This document shows positions 48,300 through 58,626 of a stretch of 64,000 nucleotides of DNA, one piece after another. Position 1 is the stretch's first letter; each line of letters opens with the position of its first letter. The notes below the pieces were generated by a model. The model was not told the origin of the DNA and made no database searches. It saw only the letters and a list, made by a program, of their open reading frames with translations. Source of the DNA: Austropuccinia psidii (taxonomy: Eukaryota; Basidiomycota; Pucciniomycetes; Pucciniales; Sphaerophragmiaceae); assembly GCA_023105745.1 (NCBI GenBank), contig JALGQZ010000004.1, positions 37,152,437 through 37,216,436 on the forward strand, read 5' to 3'. The position numbers and the translations under genes are program-made.

Positions 48300-50190
48300 G
48301 TGATCACTGGGGCCAGCCCCAGTGATCAATTTAAATTAAAAAAAAAATTCAAAAATTGGAAATGTTTTTTAAAAAATAAAAAATAAATAAAGTAGAAATT
48401 AAAATTTTTTAAAAAAATAGAAACATTTTGATTGCTGGGGCTTTAAGGGGTCCAGCAGTCAATTTGAATTAAAACAAAAATAAAAATAAAAATAAAAATG
48501 TTTTTCAAAAAAATTGAAAAAACATCGTGATTGCTGGGGCCCCAGCAATCAATTTAAATTAAGAAAAAAGAAAATAAGATAATTGAAAATTCAATTTTGT
48601 TAAAAAAAAAAATAAATGTTTCTTTTTTGAAACTTTTATAAAAGCTTTTTTTTAATAAAAATCAAAAAAAATAAAATAAAATAATTAAAAATTAATTTTT
48701 TAAAAAAAATAAATAAAATAAAAGTAAAAATTATTAAAAATTAAAATTTTTTAAAAAAAGATAAAAATTGTTATTTTAAATAATTTTTGATCAAAACAAA
48801 TAAAATGAAAATGAAATTTTTAAAAAAAAATAAAAAAAGTTTTTTTTTTGAAAAATTTTGATCAGTGGGGCTGTAAGAGGCCCAGCAATCACTTTCAATA
48901 AAAAAAAAATTAAATTAATTAAAAATTAGATTTTTTTTTAAAAAAAAAATGTTTTTTTTTTAAAAAACTTTTGATCGCTGGGGCTGTAAGAGCCCCAGCA
49001 ATCAAATTAAATTAAAAAAAAATAATAATAATTAAAAAAGAAAATTTTTTAAAAATAAATAAAAAAAGTTTTTTTTTAAAAAACTATTGATAAAAAAAAA
49101 ATAAAAAAAAAATTAAAATAATTAAAATAATTAAAAATTATATTTTTTTTAAAAAAAAAGAAAAAAGTTTTTATTTTAAAAAACTTTTGATCGCTGGGGC
49201 TGTAAGAGCCCCAGCGATCAATTTAAATAAAAAAAAAATAAATAAAAAATAATAATAATTAAAAATAAAAACAGTTTTTTTTTAAAAATCTTTTGATCGC
49301 TGGGGCTGTAAGAGCCCCAGCGATCAATTTAAATAAAAAAAAAACCAAAAAAAAATAAAAAAAAAATTAAAATATTTAAAATAATTCAAAATTATTTTTT
49401 TTTTTTAAAAAAAAAAAAAGGTTTTTTTTTGAAAACCTTTTGATCGCTGGGGCTGTAAGAGCCCCAGCGATCAACTCAAATAAAAACTAATAATAATTAA
49501 AAAGAAAATTTTTTAAAAAAAAATAAAAACAGTTTTTTTTTAAAAATCTTTTGATCGCTGGGGCTGTAAGAGCCCCAGCGATCAAATTAAATAAAAAAAA
49601 AATTAAAATAATTAAAATAATTCAAAATTATATTTTTTTTTTTTTTAAAAAAAAAAGGTTTTCTTTTGAAAACCTTTTGATCGCTGGGGCTGTAAGAGCC
49701 CCAGCAATCAATTTAAATAACAAAAAAATAAAAAAAAATGAAAATAATTAAAAATAAAATTTTTTCAAAAAAAATAAAAAAAGTTTTTTTTTAAAAATCT
49801 TTTGATCGCTGGGGCTGTAAGAGCCCCAGCGATCAATTTCAATCAAAAAAATAATTAAAAAATTAAAATTTTTTAAAAAAAAAACAGGTTTTTTTTTTGA
49901 AAACCTTTTGATCGCTGGGGCTGTAAGAGCCCCAGCTACCAATTTAAATCAAAAAAAATACAAAAAAAGAAATAACAATTAAAAAATAAATTTTTTTAAA
50001 AAAAATTAAAAAAAGTTTTTTTTTTAAAAATCTTTTGATCGCTGGGGCTGTAAGAGCAATCAATTTAAATAAAAAAAACAAAATAAAAATTATAATAATT
50101 AAAAATTGAAAGTATTTAAAAAAAAATCCAAAAAGTATTTTTTTAAAAGACTTTTGATCGCTGGGGCTGTAAGAGCCCCAGCGATCAATT
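48300..50190. repeat. Array of ~14 palindromic hairpins in AT-rich linkers
   Basis: The core is TGATCGCTGGGGCT, a GTAAG loop, and AGCCCCAGCGATCA, a 13-14-bp perfect stem. Copies begin near 48302, 48430, 48528, 48860, 48973, 49188, 49294, 49441, 49553, 49679, 49803, 49910, 50037 and 50157. The later ones are spaced ~106-147 bp. Linkers are A-rich then T-rich, and could also pair with each other. Left-hand copies carry paired changes that keep the stem (GATCACTGG with CCAGTGATC; GATTGCTGG with CCAGCAATC). The copy at 50037 has lost part of its right arm. Short ORFs reading through the palindromes are not genes. Confidence 0.95.
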
Positions 50191-50494
50191 TAAATAAATA
50201 AAAATAAAAATAATTAAAAACTAAAATTTTTAAAAATAAAAATAATTAAAAATCAAAAAATTTTAAAAAAAAAGAAAATGTTTTTTTTTGCAAAAAATTG
50301 TGATCATATTGGTAAATTGAAAAGTAAAAAAGAAACTCACTTGGGTAACTTTTAATTACAAGTGTTTGGTTATGAGTATTATTTTGTATCAAAGAAAATG
50401 ATATTTTGAATTAAAAAAAAATAGGTTTCAGTGATGATATCCGAAGTGAAAAGGATGCAGGTGGATTGGGGATTTTGCCCCCAAAGTGTAGGAG
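50191..50494. other. Short spacer right of the palindrome array; no gene seen
   Basis: AT-rich at first, then mixed sequence leading to the SINE-like block. Nothing recognised. Confidence 0.5.
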
Positions 50495-50705
50495 GAAGTC
50501 AATGTGATGTGAATGACCTAATGGTTAGAGCATGTGCCTCTCAAAATGGTTGAGAGGTAGCATGTTCGATCCTGGGTGCTGGCCAGACTCACCCGGGGGC
50601 ACCTGGGTTGTGAATCTGGGTGGTTGGTGACAATAGCTTCGGCAAACCAAATCCAACTCATTCCTCCTTGGTGGAACAGGTAGGCTCTGTGGGTTCAAGC
50701 CCCTC
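50495..50705 (+). repeat. tRNA-derived SINE-like block with A and B boxes
   Basis: ATGACCTAATGGTTAGAGCA (A box-like) is followed ~45 bp later by TGTTCGATCCTGGG (B box) at ~50563, the spacing of an RNA polymerase III type 2 promoter. A second B-box-like GGGTTCAAGCCCC lies at ~50691-50703, so the block may be a dimer. It is not a good tRNA gene, as no full cloverleaf with acceptor stem is evident. Confidence 0.55.
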
Positions 50706-50980
50706 AGAAGGTCCCTGGCATCACTTCTCTCATATGTTTCTCTTTTTACACTAAATTCCCATAAGCACAATTATTCTCCATTGTGATACTTGAGGCATCA
50801 ACTTGTTACCCATGACTTTTTTTGCACTCAGGTGACAAAAGCACACTGGACAATCTTATAAGCAGCTTGGCACAAAGCTGTTCGAAGTCATGACTCCGCA
50901 CAGTAAGCATATCCTGCACTCAATAGTGATGAATTACAGGTCACAGGTAATAATAAGTAATATGACACACACACACTCTA

Positions 50981-51760
50981 CTACACCTTTTGAATTTCTT
51001 TGTCAATACCAACCTTTTTAGGTAAGTTCATGATTAAATTAGACTCCAAAGGGTGTTTTTTTTGCCAAGCCTCACTAAAATCCAATGCTAAATATTCTGC
51101 AAGGCGGTATTTGCTGGGGCAAATTGGTGAAGATGAAGGATTCGAGAAAAAGCTTTCATGAAGGATTTCACATATATACTTGTTTGTGCGCTTCCAAATA
51201 TCTTCATCTGGCAAAGATTCTTTTCTCTTGAGCATTGATGTAATTTCCAGAAGCTGAAGGGTCCCTTTTGCTGAACTAATGTGGTAATCAGCTGAACACA
51301 CCAGAAGTCCACGTACACCCCCTGTAAGGAATGCTGCAATCAGATTGTAGCATGGCCTTCCAGCCTTCATCTGATCTTGAATGGTCACCAACTCTTGCAA
51401 AGGATCCACTCCTCTCTTGACCAATCTCTTTCCAATTTTCTGAGTAGTTTTGGAATCGACCTTAGTATGTGCCCGAACCCAATTAAATGCAATCATCAGC
51501 TGGAGGATATTATCGACCAAGCCAGTCAAAGTTGGTGTTAAAATTCCCTTTGATGTCATACTAGTACCTTCTTTACTTTCATTGCTTTGTGGAACAAGTT
51601 GAACCTTGTTGACACTCAAAAAGGAGCCCAAATATTGCATAGCACTAATTTCCACAGACAAAGAATCACTGGAAGCTGAATCAGAAATATTGAATGTAAC
51701 CGGAGGGTTCTGATCATCCATATAAAGTGCAATGGCTTCAAATAAAATGTTTGCCACCAT
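50981..51760 (-). CDS. Unrecognised ORF in the TIR element, up to 259 residues
   Basis: A single open frame; the likely true start is the ATG for MDDQNPPVTFN (about 19 codons in) rather than the first one. It has a serine-rich stretch (NISDSASSDSLSVEISAM), then LTGLVDNILQLMIAFNWVRA, KRLVKRGVDPLQELVTIQDQ, NLIAAFLTGGVRGLLVCSAD and CPSKYRLAEYLALDFSEAW. The middle is predicted helical. No membrane segment, zinc finger or catalytic motif is evident. The frame lies back-to-back with the OTU gene and overlaps its 5' end by 29 bp. I do not recognise the family; a fragment of a transposase or captured host gene is possible. Confidence 0.5.
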   Translation of the reverse strand: MVANILFEAIALYMDDQNPPVTFNISDSASSDSLSVEISAMQYLGSFLSVNKVQLVPQSNESKEGTSMTSKGILTPTLTGLVDNILQLMIAFNWVRAHTKVDSKTTQKIGKRLVKRGVDPLQELVTIQDQMKAGRPCYNLIAAFLTGGVRGLLVCSADYHISSAKGTLQLLEITSMLKRKESLPDEDIWKRTNKYICEILHESFFSNPSSSPICPSKYRLAEYLALDFSEAWQKKHPLESNLIMNLPKKVGIDKEIQKV

Positions 51761-52774
51761 TAAGCTTTGTCACCCCGAAAAGGCTTTAATTTCACGTGGT
51801 AGGCCATCACTAAAAAGGAAAAGGGTAAAGTCTACCAAAAGGCTTCCATCCAAGTTTGAAATTGAGCAGGATATCCTGAATCGTCACAAAAGATTTCTTA
51901 AAAAGATGCACAGAGCTACTATTGGTCCCAACACTCAATTTATGAGGGGGGAAAAGTTCTATTTGATGAAAAAAGAGGCAAGCCAAGATGATGAAACTAC
52001 CACAAAAAGAAAAAGAAAACTATTAAATAATATAGGAAAATTGGAAAGAAACTTGAGACCCCAAAATAACTCAAATTGTTTGGAAGAACCAGTGAGTGGA
52101 TAAAATTTGATATGCAAATGAATAACTGAAAAATAACCTCCTTTTCAAAGACTCTCTATATTGATCAGATACAGCCACCTTTCATGCACAAGTTTATTGA
52201 GAAAATTTTTAATCCTCCTGCAGATGGGAATTGTGGATTCCATGCAGTGGCAAAAGGATTGTCAGTTTCAAGCCCACAAAAGGAAAAGAGCTGGAGAGAA
52301 GTGAGACAAGATTTGATAGAAGAAATTGATAGGAATCGCAATTATTACAACCAAATATTGGGAGGAGCAGTGGAAATGGATAAGATAAGAGATAATCTGA
52401 TGGCTACAGCTATTACAAGAATGGATAACTGGTTAAGTAAATGGGATCATGGACCAATATTGACAAATACATATAAGCGTCCATTTGTATTTTTCCATGC
52501 AGATTGCCAGAACTTCCCACCACAAACATTCCTTCCAACCCTATGCAGTCCATGTGGAGTTTCAATTATGCATCCAATCTCCCTAGGTCACATAAATGGT
52601 AATCATTGGATACTCATTATTTTCAATGAACATGAGATAGGCACATTACCTCTACCCAAATTGCCACCGCAGTGGCCCGGGGCACATTCACATCAATCAG
52701 CTTCAAATTGGAGAAGAGTATATTCCTCATCAATAAAATTATTCCGCAAATGTAGACAGATCACTTGTATATAG
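51732..52774 (+). CDS. OTU-type cysteine protease of the TIR element
   Basis: Two exons, 51732-52091 and 52169-52774, joined by a 77-nt phase-0 intron (CCA|GTGAGT ... TTGATCAG), give ~321 residues. Exon 1 is basic: ISRGRPSLKRKRVKSTKRLP then FEIEQD, of the GRP...KR.P type often found before OTU domains in transposon proteins. Exon 2 carries the OTU core: NPPADGNCGFHAVAKGL with catalytic D and C (DGNC), WREVRQDLIEEI, and INGNHWILIIF with the catalytic H. OTU enzymes remove ubiquitin; in transposons the role is unknown. No stop or frameshift was seen. The 5' end may be wrong because the first ATG overlaps the opposite gene; a missing upstream exon is possible. Confidence 0.8.
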
Positions 52775-52838
52775 CATTTTTTCATTTTAGAGTTTTTTGT
52801 CAAATTTCTGAGATAAACATCTTATAAAAATCTTATTT

Positions 52839-52979
52839 GGCATGGATTTAGTAATCACTTGGATGCGTGGATTTAGCAAACTACATCCATGAAAGGCGTG
52901 AAGGCGTATCTGAATCCACAATTTTATGCGTAGGCGTAGGCGTAAGTTTTAGGTTAAGGCGTGGAAATATCACCCCCCT
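52839..52979 (-). repeat. Right terminal inverted repeat
   Basis: The reverse complement of the left end; it finishes GGCGTGGAAATATCACCCCC. See the left repeat for the mismatches. Confidence 0.93.
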
Positions 52980-53398
52980 TTTTTTATTCTCAGGTAATTC
53001 ATATTTAAATTTGATTTTTTTTTGGGGATACTGTTAAAATAACATAAGCTCTTATGTTTTTTTTTATCAAAAAATTATTTGTTTCATGGCTTTATATTAA
53101 TAAAGAATATTCAATTTTAATTATGTTTTTACTTTTTTTTTTTTTTTGGAAAAATAAATACTTCTTAGTCCTTTAGCCCTATAATAATACAGAAATGTTA
53201 AGACCAATTATAAATTATAATAATATTATGAATAAATAAAACACTCCTTGACAAGAACAAACATAGAATATATGATATTTTCTTAATAAATTCCAAGTAA
53301 ATAAAGATAAAAATAAAAATGATCTAAAATTAATTGTATTAAGAAATACTGATTTATATTCAAAACCTTTGTAATATATAGATGAGGTACTATATGAA
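52980..53398. other. AT-rich spacer between TIR element and Gypsy LTR
   Basis: No gene or repeat border seen except the T run flanking the TIR element. Confidence 0.55.
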
Positions 53399-54980
53399 TG
53401 TCACAGCCATTATAAGGGGTAAGGGTATTCAACCTCAAACCCACTCAAACTCATGAAACCAGCAAATACAGTATGTGTATCAGGAATCACTTTCAGAAAA
53501 TCTTCTGGCTGAAACATTCATACAGCTTGGTTCATCAGTACAGCCTGTCAATGCTTCTACAGGCTGGATATTACAAATATAGCTTGGATTCACAATACTG
53601 AAACTGTATGATCACCCAGCTCCACCACACCTCTTGTGCAAAACCTGTACATCCATACAGGGGCTGTATTATTCAAATGAATTCAAATGAAGATTCCTCT
53701 CAAGAAAATTTACTCTTCAGATCAGGGATGGTGGAGTCTCACATATTCCAGACCCTCTTCCTCCCTTTGGAGAATTTTCCCTAGTTAATTAATATAGTTG
53801 ATCCATTATTTAATAAATATTCTTACACTTATTTTTTTTGGGTATTATATTTACTGGTATTAGGTTGGTATTTGCATCTTTTCCTCACCTGTTCAATAGA
53901 GTTGTGGTGGTCATATCTTTATTAACCCTTCTCCTTCTTTCTGAAAAGTTGAAACAATAGACTTGTACTTTTTTGTGGTGAGATCTTTCATTATTTAATC
54001 TTATTTCTTTTTTTCTGATTTTCTTATATTATATTATTAGAAATTATATCTTATTAAAACTATTAAGTTTACTCAATATTATTCTATCCTTGAGCCCTCC
54101 ATAAGTGAGTTCCAGGACATCTTAACTTTGAGGAGCCCCTGTGGAATTATATTAATTAAATAACAATTTCTTCTTTCTCTTTATTCAATTTTATATTCAT
54201 TTCTCTCATTAGTAAATCATAACTTCTCACTATTTTATGATTTTATGATTTCTCATCAGTTTTAATTTAATTCATTTTATTCATATGAAAATTGAACTTC
54301 TTTATCATTTCTTCATAGTTTATAAAATTTTAACTTTATTATTAATTCTTAATAAGTTCTAAATTCACCTTTTGATGTCTGAAATAAGGTTATTGTAAGG
54401 TTTTAATTGATTGAAATGAATTGGTGTAATTGATTCAGAAATTCAGGATTTATCATTGTAATTGGATTTATTATTTGTTTATTTTAAATTTCTCAATACT
54501 TTACTGGTTGAATTGTGATTGGGATTACTCAAGATTTTGATTGACTTGATTTTGATCCCTCAAGATAACTTATTGATCCTCAAGATTTGATTTGATTTAT
54601 TTATTTGAATTTGATTCCTAAAGATATTTGATTGACTTTTAAAGATATTGGCTGATTGACTGAATCCCTTAAGGCATAATTGGGATTGATTTTGAATTGA
54701 ATTGATTTAATTTATTAATCTATTGATTGAATTTGATTTTAAGTTCTTCAAGAAATTGATTACTCATAATATTTTGACTTTCATCATCCTCCTTCAAGAA
54801 TTACTAAAATTGATTTCATCTCAAGATTTAAATCAATTCCTCAAGATTCTCATTTTATTTGAATTGATCAAGCCTAATTTCTTTTTCTCAAAGTATCATA
54901 AGGTTTTATTTCATTTTTAAAATAATTTCTATTCATAATAGCCCTCCATACAAGAATACAAGATCCCAAAGAAGTCAATC
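53399..54980 (+). repeat. Probable 5' LTR and leader of a second-lineage Gypsy element
   Basis: TGTCACAGCCATTATAAGGG at 53399 resembles the LTR start at 8578 (TGTCACAATT). It is followed by ~1.5 kb without a gene, then by gag of the same lineage as the 5087-7640 fragment. The LTR end and primer site could not be placed. Confidence 0.5.
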
Positions 54981-54989
54981 TGTTATAAC

Positions 54990-57890
54990 TCCTACATCAA
55001 GGGATCCTCTTGACTGAACACCATCAGTTCATCAACTGAATGTAAATTTGGACAGAGGACCACCAATAGAAGGAGAAGCACCCTCCAGAAGCAGTAGTAT
55101 TAAATCAAGAAGAGTAATATCATTCTCTGGCTTGTTGGGTGGATATCCTGGTAATTCTCAAGGGCCTGGAAGCAGATTAGGGGGAGGAGTCTGTGAAAGA
55201 AGAAGAGTCTGAGGAAGCTGAAGTGGAAACTGCCTTGGAAGGTGCCCCCAAGTCTTCTGAAGCTCAAAATGTAGCCCTTTCCAATAAACCTCTTGTCTCT
55301 CAAGTTGAACCACATTCCCTCAAGATAATGGAGCAAATGACTCAATTCATGGGACAACTCACTCAAGCAGTTTCACCCAGGAACAATTCAAGAGCCCCAG
55401 AATTCAAGACTCAATCAATGGAGGCACCTGATCCTTTTGATGGTACTAAAGACCATAAATTGAGAGGATTTATCAAATACTGTCAATTAAATTTCCATAA
55501 TTACCCAGAAAAATTCTTCTCTGAAAGGAAGAAGGTTCTTTATTAAAATTCTTTTCTCACTGGTAGAGCTGGAAAATGTATCAAGCCATATCTCTCAAAT
55601 ATCTCCAATGAGGACCCATCATATCTCCTCAATAGCTGGAAGATTTTTGAAGCCCAGTTATTAACTCTGTTTTGTGATCCCAATGAATTCAGGAAATCTG
55701 AAAAAAGGTTGGATAATCTAAGGATAAAGAAAAGTGGTCATTTATCCTTGTATATTTCTTATTTCAGAAGCTTAATGTCAAGAATTGGAGATTGGGGAGA
55801 AAGGGCTTATATTCATATTTATAGAAGAATATTGGAATTAAGACTTTTGGACCAGTTGGATTCCCATCCTGTTACTTTTGATAGCCTTTAAGAGCTCATG
55901 GATATTATTTTGGAATTAGATACCAGGTGCCATGAGAGGCAGAAGGAAAAGGGTAGTAATAAAAAAAAGAAGACTCCAGTAACTGGTCCCAATTCTTTTA
56001 GGACTCCTAAAGATTAATTTTATAAGAAGCCTCATCAAAAGAAAAGCAAGAAGGGGAAGAATTTCCAAGTCTCAAAGGATAAACCTCATGATACTTTACT
56101 CAAAAAGGACAATGATATAATTGGTTCTGAAAAGGAGAGGAGGATTGAAGAACTTTTATGCACTTATTGTGGTGGAAAGCACCCAATTAAAAAATGCTTC
56201 AAGAAGTCTTAAAATAGGCCAGGGTCATCAAGAGGCTTCCCTAACAATCAGGGAAAAGCCTGAGTGGGAGTCATTATGTGTTCAATTATTCTCACTTATT
56301 TCCTTCAAGAGAACAATTCTGAACTCTGAATAATAGTGTCAAGAAATAATTGAAATTTCTTATTTTTTATTCTGTCTCTAATATTTTTTATAGTATTCTA
56401 ATTGATTATGGTGCTACAAACTCCTTGATTGAAAAAAGACTTTTGTTCTAAAGTACTAATTGACCATGTCAGAGCTTCCTGAAATGATTCCTATTTTCAT
56501 TTTGGATTCCAATGAATCCACTCCCTTATTCATCACTCATTATATGAAGTGGGTTGTTGACTTTTATTAATTAAAAAGCTTTGAATGGGACTTTTTTATA
56601 ATAGATTCACCCAAGGGAGAAGACCTCATATTGGGCTTTGACTTTCTTAATCATTGTAATCCTTCTATTGATTGGAAGCAAGGGCTGATCACCTTTAATT
56701 CTGATCATAAGGACTATTATCATCCTTCAAAATCTTTCAGTAATGAATTTTATTCTGCCAAATCATGTGCAGCTCTGGTTGGTGATTCTAGAACACCATC
56801 ATTTCAATTTTCTGTCCATATTCCTTACCTTAATTCCCATCAGTGATTACTATCATTTAGAGATGAAGTCTTCAAAGAGATTCAAGATGTTGGAGAAGAT
56901 AATTCTGTATCTTCACTTCATCTCTTTTTTGGGAATATGGACCTTCCTCCTTCATCTTATCATGACTCCCTGGAGGAGTTGTAGGATGAAGAGGAAGAGC
57001 CAGAAGAAATAGAAACTGTGATGAAGGTTGTTCCTTCTGTTTATAACCAGTATTTGGATGTATTCTCCAAGGTGAAAGCAGAAAAACTTCCTCCTCACCA
57101 CACCTGTGATCATCATATCAAGCTGGAGGGGTCTCTACCTCCAGTTGGGGTGATCTACTCTTTATCAAACAAAGAGTCAGATACACTGCGGGCCTACATT
57201 TCAGATAATATAGAGAAAGGTTTCATGAGGCCAAGCTCCTCTTCAACAGGAGAACCTGTCCTTTTTGTTGAGAAAAAGGACAGTGGCCTCCATTTGTGTT
57301 TTTGCTACCACAAACTCAATTCTGTCACTAGTAAGAACAGGTATCCTGTCCCTCCTATGAATCAGCTTCTTACCATATTCAATGGCTCCACTATGTTTTC
57401 CAAGATAGATTGGTGTGGTGCTTATAATCTCCTGAGGATTAAAGAGAGGGATGAGAATTTGTCTTCCTTTAGAACCAAATATAGTAGTTTTGAGTATTTG
57501 GTGATGCCAGTTATCTTAAACAATGCTCCTGATTAAATAAAGAATCTTGTATATGATGTCTTTGCAGATTTGAACAAAATTTTTGTTTTAGTTTATTTAG
57601 ATGATATGATGGTTTTCTCTAGTTCTGAGGAGAAAAAAGTCAGACATGTGGCCTCTGTCCTGCAAAAGCTGAGGGAAAATAATCTGTTTTCCAAAGCCTC
57701 AAGTGTGGAATACTTGGGCTATGTTGTTTTAAGTGATGGCCTCAAGATGGATTCTTAAAACATTCAGCAAGTCCTGAATTGGCAAAAGCCACAGAAAATC
57801 AAGGCCCTTCAATCCTTTCTTGGCTTTTCCAGCTTTTATAATTGTTTCATTAAACATTATTCAAAAAAATCACTTCTCTCACTTCCAAAA
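54990..57890 (+). pseudogene. Decayed Ty3/Gypsy gag, protease and RT (second lineage)
   Basis: Gag at ~55000-56230 has MEQMTQFMGQLTQAV, SMEAPDPFDGTKDHKLRGFI and a zinc knuckle-like CTYCGGKHPIKKC. The protease site near 56401 reads LIDYGATNSLIE, so the S of DSG is Y, and MGFDFLNHCNPSIDWKQGLI follows at 56631. RT (57018-57760) has HIKLEGSLPPVGVIYSLS, KGFMRPSSSSTGEPVLFVEK, RYPVPPMNQLL, FSKIDWCGAYNLLRI and VYLDDMMVFSSSEEK with YLDD intact, then VEYLGYVVLSDG. Several stops and shifts (for example at 57534) break it. It ends near 57890 in the RT thumb region (FLGFSSFYNCFIKHYSKKS). Confidence 0.88.
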
Positions 57891-58626
57891 GGAGTTCCAC
57901 ATCTGGTGTCCCAACAGTGGCCATTTCAACTTCAACATTCAATAATCAGTCAATAATCAAGAAAGAAGATAATAAAATCAACATAAATTACAAAACAAAA
58001 TCATCATTCATCAAGAATTAACCATCAACACATTCATACAATCTGGAATCTGGAAACAAATCACATTTTAAATCATCATCATCACCATTACAATCCTCAA
58101 ATCAATAATACCATTTTTATTATCCAGTGAAAGAAAGAACATCAGAAAACCAAACACCTCAGGATATTGATTTACTCATTTCAACACCAAGAACAGAACA
58201 GAAGGAAAAGGAAGAATTAAGGAGATTTTTCTTCAAGTTAATTCAATAAGAAAATAAAAACAAAAGAAGTGAAAAAGAATTTGAAGGATTGGTTTACCAA
58301 GTAGAAATGAATCAACAATCAACATCTGAATTCCCACCATTACCTGAAGATACTGTATAAGGACAGTATGTAGAATAAAGTGAAGAAGATGATCAAACTG
58401 TACAGATCCAAAGCTTTATGAAACAAATGCAAGACCTTTTATTAACACCAAGCAAAAAGGAAGTAAAAAGAAGGGAAAAATCATCTTATACACGTGGAGC
58501 TAGTCCAAGTGAACCCACATTACCAAGGCATGTTAGGCCTGAAGATTCACCAATATCACCTACACCTGGTCCTAAAGCAACCTCTAATCCAGCAACAGAG
58601 CCAAGAACTCAAAAAATTACAAGGAG
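57891..58626 (+). pseudogene. Gag-like fragment of another retroelement, interrupted by element 3
   Basis: After GGTGTCCCAACAGTGGCC (57906-57925) the sequence changes to one with open stretches such as QDIDLLISTPRTEQKEKEEL and FMKQMQDLLLTPSKKEVKRR, then PTLPRHVRPEDSPISPTPGP (58418-58626). This hydrophilic, proline-rich sequence resembles the N-terminal part of a Gag. The frame is cut by the LTR at 58627. Confidence 0.5.

Larger units (their letters stand above)
45566..52979. mobile_element. 7.4-kb DNA element with ~140-bp terminal inverted repeats
   Basis: Its ends are nearly perfect inverted repeats (45566-45705 and 52839-52979). They are flanked by T runs (11 T on the left, 7 T on the right), so a target duplication of T residues is likely but its length is ambiguous. 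Inside are a SNF2 helicase fragment and a Tet-like oxygenase fragment (both minus strand), a palindrome array, a SINE-like block, an unrecognised minus-strand ORF and an OTU protease gene (plus strand). Long TIRs, an A/T target and an OTU gene with a GRPSLKRKR-type start fit a Mutator-like element. Tet/JBP and SNF2 genes fit fungal KDZ-type transposons as described for basidiomycetes. No transposase was recognised, so class and autonomy remain open. Confidence 0.8.

Noticed and set aside
49551..49942. ORFs with repeated IAGAVRAPAI-like peptides
   Set aside because: They are translations of the palindrome array; the peptide repeats because the DNA does, and both strands give similar products.
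48300..50190. CRISPR-like array
   Set aside because: Spacing is irregular and much longer than CRISPR spacers, spacers are A/T runs, no cas genes exist and the genome is eukaryotic.
50515..50580. Functional tRNA gene
   Set aside because: A and B boxes are present, but no acceptor stem pairing or anticodon arm could be drawn with confidence; a SINE head fits better.
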